Below, in pieces: positions 8,612 through 17,003 of a DNA stretch of 41,825 nt. The position numbers and the translations under genes were made by a program. The stretch covers positions 1 through 41,825 of the forward strand of contig PCBG01000017.1 of assembly GCA_002731315.1 (NCBI GenBank), in the 5' to 3' direction. A model generated the notes under the pieces. It had not been told where the DNA came from, did no database searches, and saw only the letters and a list, made by a program, of their open reading frames with translations. Each line of letters starts with the position of its first letter. The first letter of the stretch is position 1. This stretch comes from Rhodospirillaceae bacterium. Lineage in GTDB: Bacteria > Pseudomonadota > Alphaproteobacteria > Puniceispirillales > Puniceispirillaceae.

Positions 8612-9604
8612 ATGAAAAGATGGGCGAAAGCCATAGCCGCCTTTGCGGTGGCAAGCTTTGCCGTTGCAGGCACGGCGTCGGCACAAGAAATGAAGTTCTT
8701 TAAAATTGGCACCGGCGGCACTGGTGGAACGTATTACCCGATTGGTGGATTGATTGCGAATGCAATTTCCAACCCGCCAGGTTCGCGGCCATGTGACAAG
8801 GGTGGAAGCTGCGGCGTACCGGGCCTCGTTGCTATAGCGGTTTCGACGACAGCATCCGTGTTTAACGCAAATGCGATCCAAGCTGGATCGCTTGATGCCG
8901 GTCTGGCTGGTGCGCAAACCGTTGTGTAGAGCTACAACGGCGAGGGTAAGTTTGTTGACAACAAAAAGGATAAGATCCGGGTTATTGCTAATCTGTACCC
9001 TGAAAGCATGCATCTCGTCCTTAAGAAGGGAATGAAGCTTAACAGCTTGAAAGATCTGAACGGCATGAAGGTTGGTGTTGCAGCCGCTGGTTCGGGAACG
9101 CAGGTGTCGGTCCGGATGATTCTGGGTCATTACGGCATTAAAGCTAATGAGTATGAACTAAACGTTGGCCAGAGTGCTCAGCGTCTTGCTGATGGACAAA
9201 TCGATGCATTTTTCTATGCTGCTGGAACACCGCTGTCAGCGCTGATCCAACTTGGCTCGACAAAGGGATTCGATCTTTACAGCTTCTCTGCAGATGAACA
9301 AAAGACGATCAACGGGATAATTCCTTACTACGTACAGGATGTGATTGCCTCAGGTGTGTATGAAAATATTGGGTATGACGTCAACACCGTGGCAGTGAAC
9401 GGACAACTCATTACCTCTATCGATCAGCCTGAAGACATGATCTATGAAATCACTAAGGCATTGTGGAACGATAACACCCGAAAGCTACTCGATAAGGGAC
9501 ATCCGAAAGGCAAGGCCATTCGCCCAGAAACAGCTTTGAAGGGCGTTCTGATCCCGTTGCATCCGGGCGCTGAACGCTTCTACAAGGAAGCTGGATTGAT
9601 GTAA
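8612..9604 (+). pseudogene. TAXI-family TRAP solute-binding protein interrupted by an in-frame TAG
   Basis: Codons before and after 8927-8929 lie in the same reading frame and together give one complete TAXI-family receptor of 330 codons. It has a signal peptide (about 1-24, ending ASA), IGTGGTGGTYYPIGG, the cysteine-containing GSCGVPGL block, then after the stop SYNGEGKF, KVGVAAAGSGT and a normal C terminus ending FYKEAGLM. Codon 106 is TAG where the family usually has an aromatic residue; a single G-to-A change from TGG would explain it. No other damage is visible, so the mutation is recent, a sequence error, or read through or suppressed. Without readthrough the ligand-binding protein is lost. 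The permease gene downstream is intact. Confidence 0.85.
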
Positions 9605-9613
9605 AGCAGACAT

Positions 9614-9645
9614 AGGGGCGCCAGGTTGGCGCCCCTAATTTTTTG
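9614..9645 (+). terminator. Intercistronic hairpin with T-tract between TAXI receptor and permease
   Basis: A perfect 9-bp stem (AGGGGCGCC with GGCGCCCCT) and a 5-base loop, followed by AATTTTTTG. It lies in the 60-bp gap between receptor and permease. It probably acts as a partial terminator or 3'-end stabiliser that lowers permease expression relative to the receptor, a common arrangement in binding-protein transporters. Confidence 0.8.
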
Positions 9646-9664
9646 TGTTTTTGGGGTTTCTCAA

Positions 9665-11755
9665 ATGGAAAAGTTCAGTCTTGAACGGGCCCTCTCTTTA
9701 GAGAGTCGGTATGATGATTCATTAAAGACGCGCCCGATTGGCAGTTGGCTGGCAAAATTTGTTCTTTGGTTCAGTGTTCTTTTTGCGCTCTATCATTATG
9801 TCACAGCCGGCATCGGCGTGCCGGTCGATTACTGGCATATGGGCGCCCACATGTCGGGCGTCATTATCCTCATTTTCATTTCGTTCCCGGCATTCAAGAA
9901 GCTGAAAGGGTTCGATCAATCATCAGACTTAAATGGGCCGCTAGCCGGCGTGCCTTTCTATGACTGGCTGCTTATCATTATAGGCGTAATGTCATCCCTT
10001 TATGTTGGGGTGACATGGTATGGTGTTGATCTGAATTTTCTTGGCTTCTCCTATTCAATTCCTGAACAAGTACTGAGGATGGGTGTCCCGCTACCCATCG
10101 ATGTTGTTTTCGGCACCCTTTTGATCATCGTGCTTTTAGAGGCTGTTCGACGGACGATTGGCATTATTGTTCCGATCATCATTCTAGTCTTCATCGGCTA
10201 TGCGGTGCTGGGCCCCTATATTCCGATTCAGATTCTAAAACATCCTGGTCTTAGCTGGTCGCTCTTTGTAAACAACATGTATTTTCCAGATCTTGGCATT
10301 TATGGTGTCACTCTATGGATTGTATCGACTGTTGTTTTCCATTTCGTTCTGTTCGGCGTTCTTGCTCAGCGTATTGGTCTGGGCCAGTTCTTCGTTGATC
10401 TTGCCACCGTTGCTGCTGGGCGTTACACAGGTGGCCTAGCAAAGGTTTCAGTGGTTTCTTCAGCACTATTCGGCACAATTTCAGGTTCGTCGATTGCAAA
10501 TACCGTTTCAACCGGATCGCTGACAATCCCGAACATGAAGAGAAGTGGCTATCCCGGGCATTTCGCAGGTGGCGTCGAAGCGGCTGCCAGCGCTGGTGGC
10601 CAGATTACACCACCAATCATGGGTGCGGCGGCGTTTGTTTTGGCTGAGTTCCTCGAGATCCCCTACAGCACCGTGGTCATTGCTGCTGCTGTACCAGCTG
10701 CTATGCACTATATCGGGGTTATGTCGATAGTTCATTTCAAGGCAAAGAAGCTTGGGCTGAAAGGCCTTTCAGCGGAACAGATCCCGCAATTTATAGAAGT
10801 CATCAAGCGTGGCTGGATGACAGCGATCCCACTGATTGTGTTGATCTACGTCCTGTTTTCCGGCTATTCGCCGCACATGGCGGCTTTCTGGGGCATCACA
10901 GCAGTGCTTGTTGTCGGCTTTATTAACCCAGCCCATCGGATTGGCATTGGCGATTTGATTGCTGGCGCGTCGCAGGGCGTGAAGTATGCGTTGTCTGTTG
11001 GCGCGGTTTGTGCGGCGATCGGAATTGTTGTTGGCGTGGTTAATGCCACGGGACTCGGATTCCGCCTAGGCTTCATGGTGACAAACAGCGCGCTGGGCAT
11101 GGGTGAATCCATCCTGCCACTGTTTTCAATGATCCCCTTTGCCGATTTCACGCTGAATGACATCACCCTGTTCATATCACTCATCCTGATTGCCGTGACG
11201 TGTATTCTAATGGGCGCTGGTCTTCCGACAACGGCTCTTTATGTGATGCTAGCAACGGTGGCTCAACCAGCGTTGGCCAATCTAGGCATTCCACCACTAG
11301 CATCGCACCTATTCGTCTTGTACTACGGCGTAATTTCAGAGATTACGCCGCCGGTTTGTGCCTCCGCTTATGCTGCTGCAGGAATTGCGGGGTCGAACCC
11401 TTTCAGGACCGGCTTATCCGCCTTCTCACTGGGAATTGGCAAACTTCTTGTGCCGATGGTTTTCGTTTATTCGCCTGCCATGTTAATCGTTCTTGAGGAT
11501 TACTTCACTTGGCAGGAATTCCTTCATACCGTCATCACATGTGGGCTTGGCGTATTTCTGCTTTCGGCTTCGGTTGCAGGTTATTTTCTGTCGAACATGA
11601 GTGGCCCCAGCCGCGCCCTTTTTGGAATTGCAGGGATATTTCTCGTCGCGCCTTCCGTTAATTCAACCCTGTATGCGGCGCTTTTTGCAGCACCGGTAAT
11701 GGCAAGCCAGATCATTTCGTACCGACGAAATGCAGCGTCTCGGTCTGTTGCCTGA
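9665..11755 (+). CDS. TRAP transporter fused permease (DctQM type, TAXI family)
   Basis: 696 residues from ATG 9665 (GGGG ribosome-binding sequence 8 bases upstream); the open frame extends a further 13 codons upstream from a TTG, but that lies inside the terminator hairpin. The N-terminal third is DctQ-like with several membrane segments. The rest is a DctM-like domain with SSALFGTISGSSIANTVSTG, the GGQITPPIMGAAAF signature and GAGLPTTALYVM. It is the inner-membrane permease paired with the interrupted TAXI receptor upstream. TAXI systems import glutamate, 2-oxoglutarate and similar small acids; the substrate here is unassigned. Confidence 0.95.
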   Translation: MEKFSLERALSLESRYDDSLKTRPIGSWLAKFVLWFSVLFALYHYVTAGIGVPVDYWHMGAHMSGVIILIFISFPAFKKLKGFDQSSDLNGPLAGVPFYDWLLIIIGVMSSLYVGVTWYGVDLNFLGFSYSIPEQVLRMGVPLPIDVVFGTLLIIVLLEAVRRTIGIIVPIIILVFIGYAVLGPYIPIQILKHPGLSWSLFVNNMYFPDLGIYGVTLWIVSTVVFHFVLFGVLAQRIGLGQFFVDLATVAAGRYTGGLAKVSVVSSALFGTISGSSIANTVSTGSLTIPNMKRSGYPGHFAGGVEAAASAGGQITPPIMGAAAFVLAEFLEIPYSTVVIAAAVPAAMHYIGVMSIVHFKAKKLGLKGLSAEQIPQFIEVIKRGWMTAIPLIVLIYVLFSGYSPHMAAFWGITAVLVVGFINPAHRIGIGDLIAGASQGVKYALSVGAVCAAIGIVVGVVNATGLGFRLGFMVTNSALGMGESILPLFSMIPFADFTLNDITLFISLILIAVTCILMGAGLPTTALYVMLATVAQPALANLGIPPLASHLFVLYYGVISEITPPVCASAYAAAGIAGSNPFRTGLSAFSLGIGKLLVPMVFVYSPAMLIVLEDYFTWQEFLHTVITCGLGVFLLSASVAGYFLSNMSGPSRALFGIAGIFLVAPSVNSTLYAALFAAPVMASQIISYRRNAASRSVA

Positions 11756-11846
11756 ATCGGTAAGGCTGACTGCGTCAGATTGCCATGTGGCCCGGAGGTA
11801 GTCGTTAGAATGGGCAATCAGGAGCCTTTGAAACGGTTTTGAAAAG

Positions 11847-13109
11847 ATGGTCGCAATAGGTAAACGGAGAGATAATAGCGAAGTGATTGTGATTGGCGCT
11901 GGCATAGTCGGTGTCTGTTGTGCCTTACAAATGGCTGAGCGTGGACTTTCTGTCACCGTGATTGACCGCAAGCCGCCCTGTGAAGAAACGAGTTTTGGTA
12001 ATGCAGGCGTCATTTCGCCCTGGAGTTGCGTGCCGCAATCCGTGCCGGGTCTGTGGCGCAAGATACCCCGTTGGCTTCTCGACCCTGAAGGCCCTATCTT
12101 TGTCCGAGCGCGCCATGTCCCCGCTTTTTTACCTTGGGCATTGAAATTCCTGTCCGCTGGTAGACATGATCGCATAGATGCTTTTGGTGATGCGATGATG
12201 GCATTAAGCCGTAATTCTCCAACGAATTACCGCACTCTGCTTGCGAATACGCCCGCGCTCGATCTTGTGAAGGACTCAGTTTATGTCTTCGTATACAGGC
12301 ACGCTGAGCAGGCAAGTCTCGACCAACTTGGATGGCGGATGAGGAAGATGCGGGACGTCCCGGTGAGCCTCGTTGGCGCAGACGAGTTGCGCGAACGCGA
12401 ACCATATATTTCACATGACTATGAGGCTGCAATTTTGATCCATGAGCAGGGTCGCGCGCTCAATCCTTCTGCTATCGGCAAGGCCATTGCTGAAAAGGCC
12501 AGATCATTCGGTGTCAGATTCGTTCAGTCTGAAACAAAGCGCATCGCCTCCACTGCGGGCGGCTGGACTGCAATCTGTGAGGACAAACAGCATGATGCCA
12601 CCCATCTCGTCCTGGCTGCCGGCGTCTGGTCAGCGTCTCTTCTGAAACCGTTTGGCCTCCATTTGCCGCTCGAAGCCGAACGTGGTTACCACCTTGTGTG
12701 TCGCAATCCCGGAATTGAGATCAACAATTCAATAATGGATGTGGAACATATGTGTGTTGCTAGTCAGATGGCGACCGGGGTCCGAGTGGCAGGTACGGCG
12801 GAATTTGCCGGCATTCAGGCCGCACCGGATCACCGACGTGCCTTCGTGTTCAGAAAGGCTCTGAAAAGCCTGTTTCCAAGAATCAACCTTGAAGATGCGG
12901 AGCCTTGGATGGGACGGAGGCCTACATTTCCTGACAGTTTGCCTTGTATTGGCAGGATTCATGGTCTCGATCGGCTATATGCGGCTTTTGGCCACTCGCA
13001 TTATGGTTTGAGCCAGGCGCCAAGCACAGGTCGAATAATTGCCGACTGTGTCATGGGCCGCACGCTGGATATAGATCTTCACCCTTACCGGACAGGCAGG
13101 TTCACATAG
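11847..13109 (+). CDS. DadA-like FAD-dependent D-amino-acid dehydrogenase family protein
   Basis: 420 residues with the N-terminal dinucleotide-binding motif VIGAGIVGVCCA (about 14-25), TSFGNAGVISPW after it (a DadA-type hallmark), and the C-terminal MGRRPTFPDSLPCIG and FGHSHYGLSQAP segments that complete the FAD fold. By family it oxidises a D-amino acid or related secondary amine such as D-hydroxyproline, passing electrons to the respiratory chain. It lies 91 bp after the TRAP permease and directly before a set of amine dehydrogenase subunits, so the imported substrate may be an amino-acid derivative. Specificity is not readable. Confidence 0.88.
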   Translation: MVAIGKRRDNSEVIVIGAGIVGVCCALQMAERGLSVTVIDRKPPCEETSFGNAGVISPWSCVPQSVPGLWRKIPRWLLDPEGPIFVRARHVPAFLPWALKFLSAGRHDRIDAFGDAMMALSRNSPTNYRTLLANTPALDLVKDSVYVFVYRHAEQASLDQLGWRMRKMRDVPVSLVGADELREREPYISHDYEAAILIHEQGRALNPSAIGKAIAEKARSFGVRFVQSETKRIASTAGGWTAICEDKQHDATHLVLAAGVWSASLLKPFGLHLPLEAERGYHLVCRNPGIEINNSIMDVEHMCVASQMATGVRVAGTAEFAGIQAAPDHRRAFVFRKALKSLFPRINLEDAEPWMGRRPTFPDSLPCIGRIHGLDRLYAAFGHSHYGLSQAPSTGRIIADCVMGRTLDIDLHPYRTGRFT

Positions 13110-14218
13110 GACAGAATAACGGAATTATTATCGTGGGCGGCGGTCTGGTGGGGTTCAGCATTGCCTACGGTCTAGTGAGGCTTGGCCTTGACTGTACCCT
13201 TCTTGACTCGTCGGACACTGATTTTATAGCGGCGCGCGGGAATTTTGGACTTGTGTGGGTGCAGGGCAAGGGCGCTGGTTTTTCCACCTACGCAGACTGG
13301 ACCATGCGATCGTCCGAATTGTGGCCGACCCTGTGTGACGAGCTTCAGGATACAACCGGGCATGATCTGGGGCTTGAGCAGGAGGGTGGCATTCATATCT
13401 GCCTCAGCCAAGAAGAATATGATGACCGCAAGCAAAAGCTCGATCTGTTGCGATCGCACCAGAATGGCAGATTCATCTACGAGATGATGGACAGGCAGAC
13501 GCTTTTGGAACTCCAGCCAAACCTGGGTCCAGACGTAGTTGGAGGCTCATGGTGTCCATCTGATGGCCATGTCAATCCGCTCTTTCTGCTGAAAAGCCTG
13601 CACGACGCGTTCCTGCGCCATGGTGGCCAAGTATATTCCGATGCCAAGGTCGACGACATTTCGCATGCGAAGGGCGTTTTTACCCTTACCAGCAGGCAGG
13701 GCCTGTTTCGCGCGCCACGGGTTGTTCTATCTGCCGGACTTGGTAACCGGCAACTTGCCCCCCTCGTTGGACTGCGCCAACCCCTGCGCCCGCAAAAAGG
13801 TCAGATACTGGTCACCCAGAAAACCGACAGGTTGATCAGGCATCCTATGACACTAATGCGTCAGACCGCTGAGGGCAGCATCATGATCGGCGACAGCAAG
13901 GAAGAAGTCGGCTTTGACATTTCCTCAACCACCGATGTTATGGCGCAAATTGCAAGCCGTGCCGAGCGGACTATTCCCGCTCTAAAACATCAGCAGATCA
14001 TCCGCAGCTGGGGTGCGTTGCGGGTGATGTCGCCCGATGGCTATCCAGTCTATGATCAATCTACTACGCATCCTGGAGCCTACGCAGTGACCTGTCACAG
14101 CGGGGTAACATTGGCGGCAGCGCATGCCATAGACCTCGCCGGTGATATTGCCGCGGGGAAGCTGGCCCATAATCTGCATGAATTTACTGAAAGGCGGTTC
14201 GATGTTTCGCCGGATTAA
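13106..14218 (+). CDS. HcnC / LhpB-like FAD-dependent amine dehydrogenase beta subunit (non-standard start)
   Basis: About 370 residues. FAD motif IIIVGGGLVGFSIA lies at the very N terminus, followed by ARGNFGLVWVQGKG, CPSDGHVNPLFL and a C-terminal CHSGVTLAAAHA. This fits the glycine-oxidase-like beta subunits of hydrogen cyanide synthase, opine oxidase and D-hydroxyproline dehydrogenase. No ATG, GTG or TTG exists at the expected start. The nearest options are ATA 13106, overlapping the previous stop and 5 bases after AGG, or GTG 13133, which would remove the first FAD strand. I take ATA as most plausible, so the start is uncertain. The end overlaps the next gene by 17 bases. Confidence 0.82.
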   Translation: MGQNNGIIIVGGGLVGFSIAYGLVRLGLDCTLLDSSDTDFIAARGNFGLVWVQGKGAGFSTYADWTMRSSELWPTLCDELQDTTGHDLGLEQEGGIHICLSQEEYDDRKQKLDLLRSHQNGRFIYEMMDRQTLLELQPNLGPDVVGGSWCPSDGHVNPLFLLKSLHDAFLRHGGQVYSDAKVDDISHAKGVFTLTSRQGLFRAPRVVLSAGLGNRQLAPLVGLRQPLRPQKGQILVTQKTDRLIRHPMTLMRQTAEGSIMIGDSKEEVGFDISSTTDVMAQIASRAERTIPALKHQQIIRSWGALRVMSPDGYPVYDQSTTHPGAYAVTCHSGVTLAAAHAIDLAGDIAAGKLAHNLHEFTERRFDVSPD

Positions 14219-14492
14219 ACCGCAAAGTGACGTAGTCACGATCTATATCGACGACAAACCCTTCAACGCATTAGCTGGCGAACCCATTGCGAATGTCCTT
14301 CTGAATGAGGGGTTCAGCTCGGTCCACAGAGCCCCAAACGGCAACTTGCGTGGCCCCTATTGCATGATGGGCGTCTGTTTCGACTGCATGATCACGCTTC
14401 AGGATGGACGTGTCGAGCAGGCTTGCCAGATATATGCCGAAGATGGCGTCAGGCTCTATCTGCCGATGAATAGATCGGACAGGACGGCGTGA
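14202..14492 (+). CDS. HcnA / LhpF-like small [2Fe-2S] subunit
   Basis: 96 residues from ATG 14202 (AAGG ribosome-binding sequence 8 bases upstream). It is a plant-ferredoxin-like [2Fe-2S] domain: the cysteines in YCMMGVCFDCMI (C-x4-C-x2-C) plus a fourth cysteine in QACQ. In hydrogen cyanide synthase and D-hydroxyproline dehydrogenase this is the small electron-transfer subunit. It overlaps the genes on both sides, so three subunits are co-translated and probably form one complex. Confidence 0.9.
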   Translation: MFRRIKPQSDVVTIYIDDKPFNALAGEPIANVLLNEGFSSVHRAPNGNLRGPYCMMGVCFDCMITLQDGRVEQACQIYAEDGVRLYLPMNRSDRTA

Positions 14493-15886
14493 TGAGCGTC
14501 ACATCACATTACGATCTTGTTATCATAGGCGCTGGCCCTGCAGGGCTTGCCGCCGCTATCGAGGCGTCTCGCCATGATTTAAGCACGCTTGTTCTTGATG
14601 ATCAGCCGGCCCCGGGTGGGCAGGTTTATCGGAATATCATGCGGAACCGGGGACGGCCTCACGCAAGCGCATTTCTTGGGAACGATTACTGGTCGGGAAC
14701 CAAGCTTATTGATGGCTTCGCAAATGAGCCCGCCAAAGTGCTGTCGGAAAGCCGAGTGTGGCAGATCACCGCGGACAAGCAGGTTTTCTTCAGTCGGCTG
14801 GGCATTGCACAAAATGTAAAGGCTGGGGCTGTGCTGATTGCTACCGGCGCAATGGAACGTCCAGCACCCATTCCCGGTTGGACCTTGCCAGGTGTGATGA
14901 GTGTCGGGGCAGCACAAACGATGCTGAAAACTAGTGGAATTGGCGCGGATGGGGCGGTGTTTGTGGGCTCGGGACCGCTATTCTACCTGACAGTCTGGCA
15001 GTATTTGCAGGCTGGATTTACAGTGAAGGCGGTGGTCGATACCGCGCCGGCAAGAATGCGCCCGGTGCATTACCTGTTAGCAATACCGGCTCTAATGCAA
15101 CCGATTCTGCTTTTAAAAGGCCTGGGCTGGCGTGCCGCAATCCGTCGAAAAACGGATTATCACATCGGCGCGACTTCGGTGGTGATCTCCGGAGAAGAGA
15201 GTGCAAACGGGGTAACTTTCCAGGATGCTGCTAGACGTAAGCTAAAAATCCCGACAGAACACGTGTTCATTCATCAGGGCGTTGTTCCCAACGTAAACCT
15301 TGCAATGGCAACAGATCTGCAACACGAATGGCATCAACGCCAGCTATGCTGGACCCCACAGACGGATATGTTTGGCGAGAGTTCCGTTGATGGCATTTTC
15401 GTCGCCGGTGACGGTATGGGCATTGCGGGCGCTGCGGCAGCGGCTTCGTCCGGCAGATTGGCGGCGCGGCGGATTATCGGGAGGGTCAAGGGGAGTCCGT
15501 TGTTCATGGCACCTGTGTGGTGTGCCCTGAAATGGCGACAGGCGGCGATCAGGCCGTTTCTCGACAGTCTATTCAGACCGCCAGATGACTGGCGCGTTCC
15601 AAGAGAGGGTCAGACGGTCGTTTGCCGCTGCGAAGCTCTGACAAAAGCGGATGTCGACGCCGCCATCGCGTTGGGCGTGTCTGGCCCAAACCAGCTGAAG
15701 GGCTATTGCCGAGCCGGTATGGGTCGCTGTCAAGGGCGCATGTGTGCGCTGACAATTCAGAAAATGATCCATGAACACAATGGCGGGTCAGAACAGGAGA
15801 TTGGCCATCTGAGGGTCCGCCCGCCAATCCGGCCTCTGACGGTGGGTGAGCTCGCTGCTCTGGCGCAAAAAGATGCCGGCCGGTAA
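14492..15886 (+). CDS. HcnB / OoxA-like FAD/NAD(P)-binding alpha subunit with BFD-type [2Fe-2S] domain
   Basis: About 464 residues; the start is ATG 14492 (TGATG overlap) or the GTG one codon earlier. A GAGPAGLAAAIEA FAD motif lies near residue 12, ATGAMERPAPIPGWTLPGV near 125 is typical of HcnB/OoxA, and a second Rossmann strand reads AVFVGSGPLFY. The C-terminal region has CRCEALTKADV followed by GYCRAGMGRCQGRMC, the C-x-C...C-x5-C cluster of BFD-like [2Fe-2S] domains. It is the large subunit of the amine dehydrogenase encoded with the genes on both sides. Confidence 0.92.
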   Translation: MSVTSHYDLVIIGAGPAGLAAAIEASRHDLSTLVLDDQPAPGGQVYRNIMRNRGRPHASAFLGNDYWSGTKLIDGFANEPAKVLSESRVWQITADKQVFFSRLGIAQNVKAGAVLIATGAMERPAPIPGWTLPGVMSVGAAQTMLKTSGIGADGAVFVGSGPLFYLTVWQYLQAGFTVKAVVDTAPARMRPVHYLLAIPALMQPILLLKGLGWRAAIRRKTDYHIGATSVVISGEESANGVTFQDAARRKLKIPTEHVFIHQGVVPNVNLAMATDLQHEWHQRQLCWTPQTDMFGESSVDGIFVAGDGMGIAGAAAAASSGRLAARRIIGRVKGSPLFMAPVWCALKWRQAAIRPFLDSLFRPPDDWRVPREGQTVVCRCEALTKADVDAAIALGVSGPNQLKGYCRAGMGRCQGRMCALTIQKMIHEHNGGSEQEIGHLRVRPPIRPLTVGELAALAQKDAGR

Positions 15887-16994
15887 AGACAGAATCATTG
15901 TTATTGGCGGGGGAATACAGGGCTGTGCTACTGCCTATTTTTTGGCGAAGCGTGGGCAAGATGTCACCCTTCTCGAGAAGGACCACATCGGGCGACACGC
16001 TTCTGGCGTGAATGCTGGTGGTGTGCGGCGACTTGGACGTGACCCGGTTGAAATTCCTCTAAGCCTTGCCTCTATGGATATTTGGCAGTCGCTGCAAGGC
16101 CACATTGGCGATCATGCCGATGCGTTTCATCCATGCTTCTATCTCAAGGTCGCTTTGGACGAAGACGGTCAGGCGCTTGGTGTTGACCGGATTAACGCGT
16201 TGCTTAAGGCCGGATTCAAGCATGAAATCTGGCTTGAAGATTGGGAGGTCAAGCGCCGGCTTCCCCATCTGTCATGCCCAACATATGGCGGTATTCTGGT
16301 CGAAGGGGATGGATGGGCTTTGCCGTGGCGCATAGTTCAGGGTTTTGCATCCGCTGCAGTTAAGCACGGGAGCCGTCTGGTCGAAGGTTGCCGCGTTGTT
16401 GGAATTGAAAGAGGTAGAGATGGATGGCAGTTGCACACGACAAAGGGTCTCCTAGAGGCGGCGCAGGTCGTGAACTGCGCCGGTGCTTGGGCTGCCGGTC
16501 TTTCGGCTCTGGCGGGAGACGCTGCGTTTCCGCTTTCGCCCTATGCGCCGATGCTGGCAGTCACTGATAGTCGGCCAGGCATTCTGCCAGCGGTGATAGG
16601 TGTGCTTGGCCAGACATTGTCACTGAAACAACTTCATTCAGGCCAGTTCGTTATTGGTGGCGGGATCAGGGCGCGTGCCAATCTGGAAACAAGCCGAGGC
16701 GAGATTGATATTCCGGCACTAGCAGCCTCGATGGATCTTGCGACAACACTATTTACCGCCATCACTAGCGCGCGCATTATTAGATGCTGGTCCGGGATCG
16801 AGGGCTACATGCCGGACGGCCTGCCGGTTATCGGCCGCGGCAGCCAGCCGGGACTCGTCCATGGGTTTGGTTTTTCCGCTCACGGCTTTCAACTCGGTCC
16901 AGCTGTCGGCGAGGCGCTTGCCGATCTTGTCATGGGGCAACAGCCCCGCATCTCACTGGCGCCCTTTTCCCCCAGCCGTTTCGAGACCACCTGA
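15873..16994 (+). CDS. Second HcnC / SoxB-like FAD-dependent oxidoreductase
   Basis: 373 residues from ATG 15873, overlapping the alpha-subunit gene by 14 bases. It has VIGGGIQGCATAYFLAKRG as the N-terminal FAD motif, GRHASGVNAGGVRRLGR, VNCAGAWA and a C-terminal GFSAHGFQLGPAVGE, all typical of the DadA/SoxB/glycine-oxidase group. It is the second beta-type flavoprotein in the same operon, so the alpha and [2Fe-2S] subunits may be shared by two substrate-specific partners. It converges on the next gene with only 9 bp between stops. Confidence 0.88.
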   Translation: MPAGKDRIIVIGGGIQGCATAYFLAKRGQDVTLLEKDHIGRHASGVNAGGVRRLGRDPVEIPLSLASMDIWQSLQGHIGDHADAFHPCFYLKVALDEDGQALGVDRINALLKAGFKHEIWLEDWEVKRRLPHLSCPTYGGILVEGDGWALPWRIVQGFASAAVKHGSRLVEGCRVVGIERGRDGWQLHTTKGLLEAAQVVNCAGAWAAGLSALAGDAAFPLSPYAPMLAVTDSRPGILPAVIGVLGQTLSLKQLHSGQFVIGGGIRARANLETSRGEIDIPALAASMDLATTLFTAITSARIIRCWSGIEGYMPDGLPVIGRGSQPGLVHGFGFSAHGFQLGPAVGEALADLVMGQQPRISLAPFSPSRFETT

Positions 16995-17003
16995 AAAGGC
17001 GGA

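Noticed and set aside
12944..13105. Upstream extension of the HcnC-like gene to an ATG at 12944
   Set aside because: It would put 54 residues before the FAD motif, entirely out of frame within the DadA-like coding region and without family similarity.
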